Positions 37,003-45,179 of a stretch of DNA of 64,000 nucleotides are shown piece after piece; the first letter of the stretch is position 1; every line of letters starts with the position of its first letter. The translations under genes and the position numbers were made by a program. The stretch is taken from positions 1-64,000 of the forward strand of contig CAYVQC010000013.1 in the NCBI GenBank assembly GCA_964453995.1. The letters run 5' to 3'. The notes beneath the pieces were generated by a model. The model did not search any database. It worked only from the letters and a program-made list of their open reading frames with translations, and was not told the DNA's origin. Origin of the DNA: SKVR01 sp964453995 (lineage in GTDB: Bacteria > Bacteroidota > Bacteroidia > Bacteroidales > UBA7960).

Positions 37003-37728
37003 TCAATTTTTTACAAGAGTCCCGTTGTTCCTTCCATCAATAATAATTTCACGCAGATTTCCTTTTTTATTGACATCAAAAACAATTATGGGGATATTGT
37101 TTTCGCTGCAAAGGGTAAATGCAGTAAGATCCATGATCTTTAAATTGCGATTGTAGGCTTCGGCAAAGGTGATCTCATCGAATTTAACGGCATCGGGGTC
37201 TTTTTCCGGATCGGCGGTGTATACACCATCAACACGGGTGCCTTTGAGAAGGACATCGGCTTTGATTTCAACAGCCCTCAATGCTGCGGCTGAGTCAGTA
37301 GTAAAGAACGGATTTCCTGTGCCTCCGCTGATAATTACCACGTGTCCTTTTTGCAGGTAGTCAATAGCTCTGCGGCGGCTCATTCTTTCACAAACCGGAT
37401 CAATAGCCACACCGGAAAGCACAACAGAAGGAACACCCACGGTATCGAGCGCTGATTGCAGAGCAAGAGAATTGATTACAGTTGCCAGCATACCCATATA
37501 ATCACCCTGTACACGGTCAAAACCTTTGCCGGCACCTGTCATTCCCCTGAAAATATTTCCTCCTCCCAAGACTACAGCAACCTGTATTCCCAGATCGAAA
37601 ACGGACCGGATTTCATGAATATACTGGTTGAGCATGGCCGCATCAATTCCGTGTCCCTGGTGCGAGGCCAGTGATTCACCACTTAATTTTAGCAGTATTC
37701 TTTTATAGTTGTTTACTTGTGTTTTCAT
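37003..37728 (-). CDS. pyrH: UMP kinase
   Basis: 241 residues. Phosphorylates UMP to UDP. Amino-acid-kinase fold with ILLKLSGESLASHQGHGID, VVLGGGNIFRGM and a GTGNPFFTTDSAAALRAVE nucleotide-binding region. It is separated from tsf by 228 bases and a terminator, so it should be transcribed with frr from its own promoter. Confidence 0.97.
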   Translation of the reverse strand: MKTQVNNYKRILLKLSGESLASHQGHGIDAAMLNQYIHEIRSVFDLGIQVAVVLGGGNIFRGMTGAGKGFDRVQGDYMGMLATVINSLALQSALDTVGVPSVVLSGVAIDPVCERMSRRRAIDYLQKGHVVIISGGTGNPFFTTDSAAALRAVEIKADVLLKGTRVDGVYTADPEKDPDAVKFDEITFAEAYNRNLKIMDLTAFTLCSENNIPIIVFDVNKKGNLREIIIDGRNNGTLVKN

Positions 37729-37909
37729 ACATGAAATATTTTTAACTGCCCGACAGGTATGAATAGAAAATCAGAATCGATTGAAAGATGCATTGCAAAA
37801 CCGCGGCGGGTATATTTGAAAAGCAAAAATGATCCTGCAAGTTTACTTCTTTTTTTGCTAGCTGGGGCAGAAAAAAGTCAGAAATCGGCTTTGTATTGCC
37901 GGGAAATGC

Positions 37910-37936
37910 AAAAAAAGGGGCTCAAGGCCCCTTTTT
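37910..37936 (-). terminator. Intrinsic terminator after tsf
   Basis: Read on the minus strand: a GGGGC stem (37931-37927) pairs with GCCCC (37921-37917) around a five-base loop. The stem is flanked by A on one side and a run of seven U on the other. It lies 20 bases after the tsf stop and separates the ribosomal-protein operon from pyrH-frr. Confidence 0.85.
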
Positions 37937-37956
37937 AGTTTATGTGTATTCTCTGA

Positions 37957-38784
37957 TTAAGCGAGAGCAAATCTTTTAAAATCAATCACGGTGAGACCTT
38001 TTTGGGCTTCATCAAGCATTTGCCGAACAGTTTTCTTACCATCTTTGTAAAAATCCTGGTTCAGCAGAGTGCTTTCCTTAAAGAATTTGTTGAGTTTACC
38101 CATAGCAATTTTCTCGAGCATTTCTTCGGGTTTGCCTTCCTGACGGGCAATGTCCTTGCCAATTTCAATTTCTTTCTCAATAACATCAGCCGGAACGCTG
38201 TCCTTATCAAGAGCAACAGGAGCCATAGCAGCGATTTGCATAACCAGGTCTTTACCGGTTTGCTCGTCCTGAATTTCCTGGTTGAAAGCAGCAACAGAGG
38301 CTACCCTGTTTCCGGGGTGAATATAGGCAAAGGTAGTTTCGCCGGTAATGAAAGCAAACCTCGAAAGTTCAAGTTTTTCACCGGTTTTACCAATCATATC
38401 GGTAACATGTTCTTTAACGGTTCTGCCATCAAGTACTGACTCGTTGAGTTCTTCAGCACTTTTAGACTGGCTGGCCAGCCCATGGTCAAGAAGTTTTTGG
38501 GTAAAATCAATAACTTCCTGGTTTTTTGCCACAAAATCTGTTTCGCAATTGAACATAATGATTGCGGCAGATTTATTATCCTGGCTTGTTTTGGCCAGTA
38601 CTACACCTTCGTTGGCGTCGCGGTCAGCGCGGTTAGAGGCAAGTTTTTGCCCTTTTTTGCGGAGAATATCAATAGCTTTTTCGAAATCACCATCAGATTC
38701 CACCAGTGCTTTTTTGCAGTCCATCATTCCGGCACCGGTTTGTTTGCGCAGTTGATTAACTTCTGCAGCTGTAATGTTAGCCAT
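37957..38784 (-). CDS. tsf: Elongation factor Ts
   Basis: 275 residues. Nucleotide exchange factor for EF-Tu. The N-terminal UBA-like part has VNQLRKQTGAGMMDCKKALV with the TGAGMMDCKKAL signature. The core has NCETDFVAKN and QIAAMAP. It follows rpsB by 30 bases, the near-universal rpsB-tsf pair. Confidence 0.97.
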   Translation of the reverse strand: MANITAAEVNQLRKQTGAGMMDCKKALVESDGDFEKAIDILRKKGQKLASNRADRDANEGVVLAKTSQDNKSAAIIMFNCETDFVAKNQEVIDFTQKLLDHGLASQSKSAEELNESVLDGRTVKEHVTDMIGKTGEKLELSRFAFITGETTFAYIHPGNRVASVAAFNQEIQDEQTGKDLVMQIAAMAPVALDKDSVPADVIEKEIEIGKDIARQEGKPEEMLEKIAMGKLNKFFKESTLLNQDFYKDGKKTVRQMLDEAQKGLTVIDFKRFALA

Positions 38785-38814
38785 ATTATCTAATATTAAA
38801 AATGATTAGTCTGA

Positions 38815-39729
38815 TTACTTTTTGATTTTTTTACTGGTTGTTCCTCTGGGGGCTTTGGAAGGTTTCTTCATGCTATCTTCTTCCTCTTCTTCCTTGAGTT
38901 TAAGCTTTCTGGCTTTCCTGGCAGCTTCTTTTTCATCTTCGTCCATATCTTCCATATCTTCCAGGGAAGAAGCTTTGATTTTCTGATCGGTATCGCTGTC
39001 AGAATCTCTCTCGTCCTCTTCAGCGGCTTTGTCTTTTTCCAGTTTTCTTTCTGCCATACCTTCCTGAATGGCCTCAATCATGGTTTTAACGATAACTGAG
39101 ATTGACTTGGAAGCGTCGTCATTGGCAGGAATGGGGAAATCTACCTCATTGGGGTTGGAATTGGTATCCACAATGGCGAAAGTAGGAATATTGAGTTTTT
39201 GAGCTTCAGCAACAGCAATATGTTCTTTCATGATATCCACAATAAAAATGGCAGCAGGCAACCGGGTAAGGTCGGCGATGGAACCAAACTGTTTTTCCAG
39301 TTTTGCTCTTTCACGGGTAATCTGCAGTCTTTCTTTTTTGGAAATGTTCTCAAATGTTCCATCGGTACTCATTTTGTCGATGGTAGACATTTTTTTAACC
39401 GCTTTGCGGATGGTGGCAAAATTGGTAAGCATACCCCCGGGCCACCTTTCGGTAACGTAGGGCATATTTACTTTTTTCACCTGTTCTGCCACTACATCTT
39501 TTGCTTGTTTCTTGGTAGCGACGAAGAGGATTTTCTTTCCAGATTTTGCAATCTGCTTCATTGCTGCTGCGGCCTCGTCAATTTTGGCAATGGTTTTATT
39601 CAGATCGATGATATGAATACCATTTCTTTCCATGAAGATATAGGGGGCCATATTGGGGTTCCACTTACGTTTAAGGTGTCCGAAGTGTACGCCAGCTTCT
39701 AAGAGTTCGTTATAATTGGTTCTTGCCAT
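38815..39729 (-). CDS. rpsB: 30S ribosomal protein S2 with extended charged C-terminus
   Basis: 304 residues. The S2 core is clear: LLEAGVHFGHLKRKWNPNMA, VTERWPGGMLTNF and FPIPANDDASKSI. After about residue 230 the chain runs into a highly charged tail rich in D, E and K, longer than that of E. coli S2 (241 residues). Extended S2 tails occur in Bacteroidota. The tail is predicted to be disordered and may contact the mRNA or S1-binding region. Confidence 0.96.
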   Translation of the reverse strand: MARTNYNELLEAGVHFGHLKRKWNPNMAPYIFMERNGIHIIDLNKTIAKIDEAAAAMKQIAKSGKKILFVATKKQAKDVVAEQVKKVNMPYVTERWPGGMLTNFATIRKAVKKMSTIDKMSTDGTFENISKKERLQITRERAKLEKQFGSIADLTRLPAAIFIVDIMKEHIAVAEAQKLNIPTFAIVDTNSNPNEVDFPIPANDDASKSISVIVKTMIEAIQEGMAERKLEKDKAAEEDERDSDSDTDQKIKASSLEDMEDMDEDEKEAARKARKLKLKEEEEEDSMKKPSKAPRGTTSKKIKK

Positions 39730-39756
39730 GTTATAAATATTTTTCCAGAGATGAAA

Positions 39757-40143
39757 TTAACGTTTGCTGAATTGGAATTTCTTCCTGGCCTTTTTCTGGC
39801 CGGGTTTTTTCCTTTCTACCATTCTTGGATCGCGACGCAGAAGACCTTTGGCTTTAAGGGCGGGGCGCCATTCACCATTGATTTCAACCAAAGCACGGGC
39901 AATAGCCAACCTGAGAGCTTCAGCCTGACCTTTAATCCCACCACCATCAAGGTTCACCTTAAGGTCGTACTTTCCTTCGTTACCAGTAATCTGGAAAGGT
40001 TGATTGACAACATACTGCAAAATAGATGTAGCAAAATAATCTTTTACATCTCTTTTATTTACGGTGATTTGTCCATTGCCGGGTTTGAGATATACTCTTG
40101 CAACGGCAGTTTTTCTTCTTCCTATAGTGTTGATAACTTCCAT
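39757..40143 (-). CDS. rpsI: 30S ribosomal protein S9
   Basis: 128 residues. The ends are diagnostic: IGRRKTAVARVYLKPGNGQI at the start and the GLLRRDPRMVERKKPGQKKA segment with the basic KFQFSKR tail that reaches the P-site tRNA. It follows rplM with only two bases between them. Confidence 0.98.
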   Translation of the reverse strand: MEVINTIGRRKTAVARVYLKPGNGQITVNKRDVKDYFATSILQYVVNQPFQITGNEGKYDLKVNLDGGGIKGQAEALRLAIARALVEINGEWRPALKAKGLLRRDPRMVERKKPGQKKARKKFQFSKR

Positions 40144-40145
40144 GC

Positions 40146-40601
40146 TTACTTGATTGTATTAAGGTTGACTTTTTGAGGTTGCTGAGCCTGATGTGGGTGC
40201 TCACTACCAGTATAAATATAAACATTCTTTATCAGAGCGCGGCCCAGCTTGGTTTTGGGTAGCATTCCCCTCAACGCTTTCCTGACGATTTCAGTGGGCT
40301 TTTTGTCGAGCATTTGCTTCACAGAAGTAATGCGCTGGCCACCGGGATAGCCGGTATGATGTACATATTCCTTTTGATCCCACTTGTTTCCGGTAAGATC
40401 AATTTTTTCGGCATTGATAATAATCACATTGTCGCCGCAGTCAACATGGGGGGTAAAATTGGGTTTGTGTTTTCCGCGTACAAGATTGGCTACCTTGCTG
40501 GCAAGACGGCCCAAAACTTCATTTTCTGCATCGATCAAAAGCCACTCTTTGCTTACAGTATCCTTGTTTGCAGAAATTGTTTTATAGCTTAATGTATCCA
40601 T
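40146..40601 (-). CDS. rplM: 50S ribosomal protein L13
   Basis: 151 residues. LLIDAENEVLGRLASKVANL, HVDCGDNVIIINAEKIDLTG and PTEIVRKALRGMLPKTKLGR are conserved L13 segments. It is the first gene of the rplM-rpsI-rpsB-tsf unit and sits directly behind a strong predicted promoter (40666-40697). Confidence 0.98.
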   Translation of the reverse strand: MDTLSYKTISANKDTVSKEWLLIDAENEVLGRLASKVANLVRGKHKPNFTPHVDCGDNVIIINAEKIDLTGNKWDQKEYVHHTGYPGGQRITSVKQMLDKKPTEIVRKALRGMLPKTKLGRALIKNVYIYTGSEHPHQAQQPQKVNLNTIK

Positions 40602-40665
40602 TATTTGCTTAATTTGCTGTATTTGATTTTTTTAAAAGACAAAACTCCCCCGGCTAAAGGGGGTG

Positions 40666-40697
40666 CAAAGCTAAAACTAATTTTTAATTCAGGCAAA
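40666..40697 (-). promoter_or_regulatory. Bacteroidota-type promoter of the rplM operon
   Basis: Minus strand: TTTG (40697-40694), exactly 20 bases, then TAGCTTTG (40673-40666). Both elements and the spacing match the known Bacteroidota consensus perfectly. Transcription would begin near 40660, about 60 bases before rplM. Confidence 0.75.
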
Positions 40698-40698
40698 T

Positions 40699-40722
40699 TT
40701 ATCAACAGCTTATTGTTGATAA
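40699..40722. repeat. 9 bp inverted repeat next to the rplM promoter
   Basis: TTATCAACA (40699-40707) and TGTTGATAA (40714-40722) are exact inverted copies six bases apart, just upstream of the -33 element. Each half is one base from the DnaA box TTATCCACA. It could be an operator or DnaA site, or a chance feature of A+T-rich DNA. Confidence 0.5.
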
Positions 40723-40943
40723 GTTTATTATAAAATGGTTGACAAAACGGTTCAAATTTTCAGGCTGCAAAGTTAGAAATTATTTCTTTTTGTTTTTCAA
40801 CAAATTGTAAAAAAAAGTCGGGCCGGACAAATTCAATTTAACACATATTTAATCCGGTGCTTAACCTTAAAGCTTTCAATTGATTAATTTTGCAGCTGTG
40901 CATGTTTTTCGATCATTTAGGATTTAACTGATAAACCCATTCG

Positions 40944-42218
40944 ATGAAAAAAATTTTTAGCCCGGTTGTATTCCTCTTAATTATTCTTCTGTTGTTGGTT
41001 GCGCCTTTAAGGGCTCAACAGGTCCAATTGTCAAACAATGCCGAAATCAGCCTGCTTACTGCTAGCCCTGGCGATGAGTTGTATTCGGTATTCGGGCACA
41101 GTGCCTTGAGGGTATATGACCCTGAAAACAAGATTGATCTTGTTTATAATTATGGTACTTTCGATTTTGATACCCCAAATTTTTACATGAAGTTCGTCAG
41201 GGGAAAACTTCTCTATAAGCTTTCTGTAGTACCTACCGAATATTTTCTGCCTGAATACCGATTTGCCGGAAGGGCTGTTTTCGAACAGGTACTAAACCTT
41301 GATGCCAGTCAAAGACAGGACATTTATGATTTTCTGATGGTAAACAGTCGTCCTGAAAATGCATATTATCATTATGACTTTTTTTATGACAATTGTGCTA
41401 CCCGGATAAGAGATTTGGTGCATTATATTTTGGAGCCCAACTGGCCATCTAACCAGGAAATAACTGATGAATCGCTTGCTGTTATCAAGAGCAATTTGAA
41501 CTACGAATATGAATACCAGCCCGTGCTAAACACCGGGGGGCGCAGTTTTCGCGACTTGTTGCAGCCTTTTCTGTTAACCAAGACCTGGAGTGCTTTTGGC
41601 ATAGACCTGGCCCTGGGACTTCCGGCCGATAAAATTGCCACCCCGTGGCATTACATGTACCTGCCCGATGAAATGCTAATCGCTTTTGCCCTTGCCCGCC
41701 ACGCCAATGGATCCCCCCTGGTATCAGAGCATCGTGTATTGCTGTCGAAAACCGTGGAGCTTTCACCATCGTTTCCCATAAACCCACAGATGGTAGCGTG
41801 GTTTGTATTTGCCATCGCTGTTCTTAGTTTTATTCATCCCAGGTTTTCAAAAATCTTTGACCGGGTGTTTTTTACCCTTCTGGGTATTACAGGTCTTGTA
41901 ATCGTTTTCCTGTGGTTTTTCACCGATCATATTTCCACCAAGGGCAATTTGAATATACTATGGGCTTTGCCCACCCACTTGTACTTTATATGGTATGCGG
42001 GCAGAACAGGCACCCGCAAAACGGTAAGCCTCTATTTTCAACTTACAACAATCCTGGGCATTCTACTCCTGGTTTTATGGCCTTGGATACCACAGGCTTA
42101 TCATCCGGCATTTTTCCCTATCATTTTCACCATGGTAGTAAAATCATTTCCATATGGCTTTGCAATGCCATCACTTTCAAGATGGTTTTCGAAAAGGAAA
42201 ATGCAGCAAAAAATTTGA
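40944..42218 (+). CDS. DUF4105 (Lnb N-terminal-like) membrane protein
   Basis: 424 residues. A signal peptide or first helix (1-24, ending in RAQQ) precedes the Lnb-type periplasmic domain: LLTASPGDELYSVFGHSALR and FFYDNCATRIRDLV, with the conserved histidine and cysteine. About five transmembrane helices follow (from about residue 280 to the end). In Gram-negative bacteria Lnb relatives are linked to lipoprotein acylation, but the function of this Bacteroidota type is not established. Divergent from rplM. Confidence 0.8.
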   Translation: MKKIFSPVVFLLIILLLLVAPLRAQQVQLSNNAEISLLTASPGDELYSVFGHSALRVYDPENKIDLVYNYGTFDFDTPNFYMKFVRGKLLYKLSVVPTEYFLPEYRFAGRAVFEQVLNLDASQRQDIYDFLMVNSRPENAYYHYDFFYDNCATRIRDLVHYILEPNWPSNQEITDESLAVIKSNLNYEYEYQPVLNTGGRSFRDLLQPFLLTKTWSAFGIDLALGLPADKIATPWHYMYLPDEMLIAFALARHANGSPLVSEHRVLLSKTVELSPSFPINPQMVAWFVFAIAVLSFIHPRFSKIFDRVFFTLLGITGLVIVFLWFFTDHISTKGNLNILWALPTHLYFIWYAGRTGTRKTVSLYFQLTTILGILLLVLWPWIPQAYHPAFFPIIFTMVVKSFPYGFAMPSLSRWFSKRKMQQKI

Positions 42219-42281
42219 ACATTAGCGCTCAAAAGCTTGTTTAGCAGGGAGAACAGATCATCACATAAAATCCATCGCAAT

Positions 42282-43214
42282 ATGATTAAAGATCTGGTAA
42301 CCGGACTACATCATATTACTGGCCTTTCGGGCAGTGCAAGGAATAATGCCAGGTTTTATACAGAAATACTGGGCCTGCGCCTTGTTAAAAAAACGGTAAA
42401 CTTCGACAGTCCTGATACATGGCACCTTTACTACGGAGATAAGACCGGCAGTGCAGGAAGTATCACTACTTTTTTTCCTTTTGTAGGCATTACAAGAGGG
42501 AAACCCGGCAATAAATCAGTAACATCAACAATGTATTCCATTGGAATAGATTCCATTGACTTCTGGAGTAAAAGATTAAAAACCCACCAGGTAGACTTCC
42601 GGGGTCCTTTCACCCGCTTCGAAGAAGAATACATATATTTTGAAGATTATGACGGTTTGCATATTGAGTTGATTGCCAATTCCAATGATCTGCGCACGGG
42701 ATGTGTAACAGCCGGAATACCGGCAGAGCATGCGATAAAGGGTTTATTTTCGGTGGCAATGAGTTATGCGTCAGCCGAGCCAACGCTTGATTTTATGACC
42801 AGGCACATGAGTCATTCCATAGCCTATGAATCTGAAGAAAGGGTAAGAATCTTTTCCGGTGAAAACCAGCCCGGCAAATACGTTGATCTTCTATCGCGCC
42901 CCTCCTTGCCCAACCAGGTTCCGGGAACCGGTACCGTGCATCATACCGCATTCCTGATAAAGGATGATAAAAGTATGGAGCAAATGAGAGCACACCTCTA
43001 CCGGGCGGGATTTGGGCCCTCCACAATTATAGACAGGAAGTACTTTAAGTCTGTTTACTTCAGAGAGCCAGGCGGAGTACTTGTGGCAATTACCTCTTCA
43101 GGTCCTGGCTTTTTGATAGATGAAAGTGAGGATAACCTTGGCGAATCACTGATGCTGCCTCATTGGCTTGAAGGCAAAAGGAGTGAAATCGAGGCCTCTC
43201 TCAGTCCCTTATGA
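42282..43214 (+). CDS. VOC-family ring-cleaving dioxygenase-like protein
   Basis: 310 residues from the ATG at 42282. Two vicinal-oxygen-chelate modules are seen, each with a metal histidine: GLHHITGLSGSARNNARFYT at the N-terminus and GTVHHTAFLIKDD in the second half. The glutamate ligand is likely in YFREPGGVLVAI. This layout matches the PcpA/MhqO-type hydroquinone dioxygenases. It is 63 bases after the DUF4105 gene and convergent with the dehydrogenase gene. The substrate is unknown. Confidence 0.82.
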   Translation: MIKDLVTGLHHITGLSGSARNNARFYTEILGLRLVKKTVNFDSPDTWHLYYGDKTGSAGSITTFFPFVGITRGKPGNKSVTSTMYSIGIDSIDFWSKRLKTHQVDFRGPFTRFEEEYIYFEDYDGLHIELIANSNDLRTGCVTAGIPAEHAIKGLFSVAMSYASAEPTLDFMTRHMSHSIAYESEERVRIFSGENQPGKYVDLLSRPSLPNQVPGTGTVHHTAFLIKDDKSMEQMRAHLYRAGFGPSTIIDRKYFKSVYFREPGGVLVAITSSGPGFLIDESEDNLGESLMLPHWLEGKRSEIEASLSPL

Positions 43215-43240
43215 TTTGTTTTTAAAACCTGTCTTCCCTG

Positions 43241-44191
43241 CTACTGCTTTGCCAACGGGTGATAATCTCCCCTAAGACCTACCGGAACAGCATTCCTTAT
43301 TTCGTATGCTATTGAAATGCTCGGTCGCACCTCATTTAAACCAAAACCATTTCCTTCCAGAATGGCTCTGTAACTATCGGTATGCAAATCGGTAAATCCA
43401 CCGCTGAATTCAAATTCATCGGTATTAAGCGTAAGGCATCTGTATGTAGATTGATTGTTCTCTTTTATAGATTGCGGGAGGTCGTTTTGATCCACACTAA
43501 GGAACCATCTTACCCTGGCTTTTTTCAACTGCAGAAACCCTGCTGCTTTGTTTGGCTGGTTGAGATGAACAATGTTTTGCTTTTCTTCGCCAAAGATCCA
43601 GGTGAGCATATCAAAAAAATGTATACCTATATTGGTTCCTACTCCTCCTGATTTTTCGGTTTTTCCCTTCCATGAATAGAAATACCAGGAGCCTCTCGAT
43701 GTAATGTAGGTGAGGTCGATGTCATACACTGTTTCTGGGGGATCATTGTCAATCCTCTCTTTAAGTCCTATTACGGCCGGATGATGTCTTAACTGGAGGA
43801 TATTGAATATTCTTTTCCCTGTTTCCTGCTCTATTTGTGCAAGTGCGTCAACATTCCAGGGATTAAGCACCAGCGGCTTTTCACAAATGGCATCAGCCTG
43901 GTTACGCAATGACATCCTGATGTGAGAGTCATGCAAATAATTGGGCGAGCAAATGCTCACATAATCCATGGCAACCTCTCCTTTTTTCCGCAGCTTATCC
44001 ATATGCCTGTCAAAACGCTCAGGTTCAGTAAAAAAATCGGCAGCAGGAAAAAAGCTGTCAATGATACCCACACTATCGAAGGGATCAAGGGCAGCAATAA
44101 GGTTATTGCCTGTTTCTTTAATTGCTTTCATGTGCCGGGGAGCAATATATCCGGCGGCTCCTATTAAACCAAATTGCAAAGGACTTTTCAT
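43241..44191 (-). CDS. Gfo/Idh/MocA oxidoreductase, WlbA/WbpB-like
   Basis: 316 residues. The NAD-binding GLIGAAGYIAPRHMKAIKET opens the chain and CEKPLVLNPWN marks the catalytic region with its lysine. The segment YITSRGSWYFYSWKGKTEKS followed by GGVGTNIGIHFFDML is specific to WlbA/WbpB, which oxidise the C3 of UDP-GlcNAc-uronic acid on the way to di-N-acetylated mannuronic acid of O-antigens. The aminotransferase and acetyltransferase partners are not adjacent. Confidence 0.86.
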   Translation of the reverse strand: MKSPLQFGLIGAAGYIAPRHMKAIKETGNNLIAALDPFDSVGIIDSFFPAADFFTEPERFDRHMDKLRKKGEVAMDYVSICSPNYLHDSHIRMSLRNQADAICEKPLVLNPWNVDALAQIEQETGKRIFNILQLRHHPAVIGLKERIDNDPPETVYDIDLTYITSRGSWYFYSWKGKTEKSGGVGTNIGIHFFDMLTWIFGEEKQNIVHLNQPNKAAGFLQLKKARVRWFLSVDQNDLPQSIKENNQSTYRCLTLNTDEFEFSGGFTDLHTDSYRAILEGNGFGLNEVRPSISIAYEIRNAVPVGLRGDYHPLAKQ

Positions 44192-44507
44192 GGTTTTAGA
44201 AATAAGGGTCTATGAAATATTAGTTTTTTGTTTTTTACAACGTCCGGCCGGATAGATTTCTGGCTGCTTTCCCAAACCGCCTGTTTGATCTGATCCCTTA
44301 GGAATATCTTGCTGAAAATCATTATGTGCTTAAGCACAGGGCCGCAAAAGTACAAATTTACACCAAGATTTATCACAAAACCAATATCTTTGCAGGTTTA
44401 AAAACCAGATATGTCAGGAGTCTGACAAATTAACTTTACATTACGGATGAAAATTCGATTAGTATATCTAAATTATTTCTTATACTTTTGCAATTGACAT
44501 TAAATTC
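44192..44507. other. Divergent promoter region upstream of the UpxY-type gene
   Basis: 316 bases without a gene. It carries a small inverted repeat (GTCAG at 44413-44417 and CTGAC at 44422-44426) that might be an operator, and the promoter at 44459. I see nothing else in it. Confidence 0.6.
44459..44490 (+). promoter_or_regulatory. Predicted promoter of the UpxY-sugar transferase unit
   Basis: TTAG (44459-44462, one mismatch to TTTG), 20 bases, then TACTTTTG (44483-44490), a full TAnnTTTG match. The start codon follows 18 bases later, so the leader would be very short. Confidence 0.5.
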
Positions 44508-45005
44508 ATGAGCAAGCGAAAGTGGGTAGCAGCATATACACGTCCCCGATATGAAAAAAAAGTTGACAAAGCGCTGAAGGAGAAGGATATTCCCTGTTAT
44601 CTGCCCTTAATCAAAACATTACGCCAGTGGAGTGACAGAAAAAAGTGGGTAGAAATGCCTTTGTTCAGCTCCTATATTTTTGTAAATGCTTTGGAATCGG
44701 ATTATCTTGAAGTATTGAAGATTCCCGGCGTTATTCGTATCGTTCGATTTGAAGGGAAAGTTATTGAAATCCCTGAAAAAGAAATAGAAAATATCAAATG
44801 GATTTTGTCTACTGACATACAAACAGAACCTTTTGAAGAGCAAATTCCTACTGGAAGTAAAGTAATGATCACCAAAGGTCCACTCAATGGGCTTATGGCA
44901 GAGATGGTCCACTACAATAATAAAAACCGGATCATTATTCGAATAGAGCAACTGGAAAGATCATTAGAGATTCAGATACCCCGCAGCCATGTTAAACTGA
45001 TTTAA
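44508..45005 (+). CDS. UpxY-type NusG-like transcription antiterminator
   Basis: 165 residues. The NGN domain begins KWVAAYTRPRYEKKVDKALK and has RQWSDRKKWVEMPLFSSYIF, and a KOW motif is in ITKGPLNGLMAEMV. These are paralogues of NusG that, in Bacteroides, bind the 5' leader of one capsule operon and let the polymerase read through it. Here it is followed by a sugar transferase but not by a long glycan operon, so its target may be only the next gene or a locus elsewhere. Confidence 0.88.
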   Translation: MSKRKWVAAYTRPRYEKKVDKALKEKDIPCYLPLIKTLRQWSDRKKWVEMPLFSSYIFVNALESDYLEVLKIPGVIRIVRFEGKVIEIPEKEIENIKWILSTDIQTEPFEEQIPTGSKVMITKGPLNGLMAEMVHYNNKNRIIIRIEQLERSLEIQIPRSHVKLI

Positions 45006-45179
45006 GTACGATGAAAAACGTATGGGTTGTCAAAAAAAATACGTGAAACGCTTAATGGTTTTCTCGGGGTTAATTGATATTTTTGGCGAATACCTGAATT
45101 GTTAGTTCTTTTTAAAGGAAATAGTTTTAGTACCCTTTCCAGAGAGTCTTAAGCTAATGGATGAAAAGTGAATTACAGG

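Larger units (their letters stand above)
40602..40943. other. Divergent promoter region between rplM and the DUF4105 gene
   Basis: 342 bases, very A+T-rich, no gene seen. It holds the rplM promoter, an inverted repeat, a hairpin (CCCCC at 40647-40651 with GGGGG at 40659-40663) that would sit at the 5' end of the rplM mRNA, and on the plus strand TAATTTTG (40885-40892), a full match to the -7 consensus about 50 bases before the DUF4105 gene. Confidence 0.75.

Noticed and set aside
40602..40943. Candidate replication origin
   Set aside because: A+T-rich with an inverted DnaA-like pair, but only two imperfect boxes and no dnaA nearby; better explained as a divergent promoter region.
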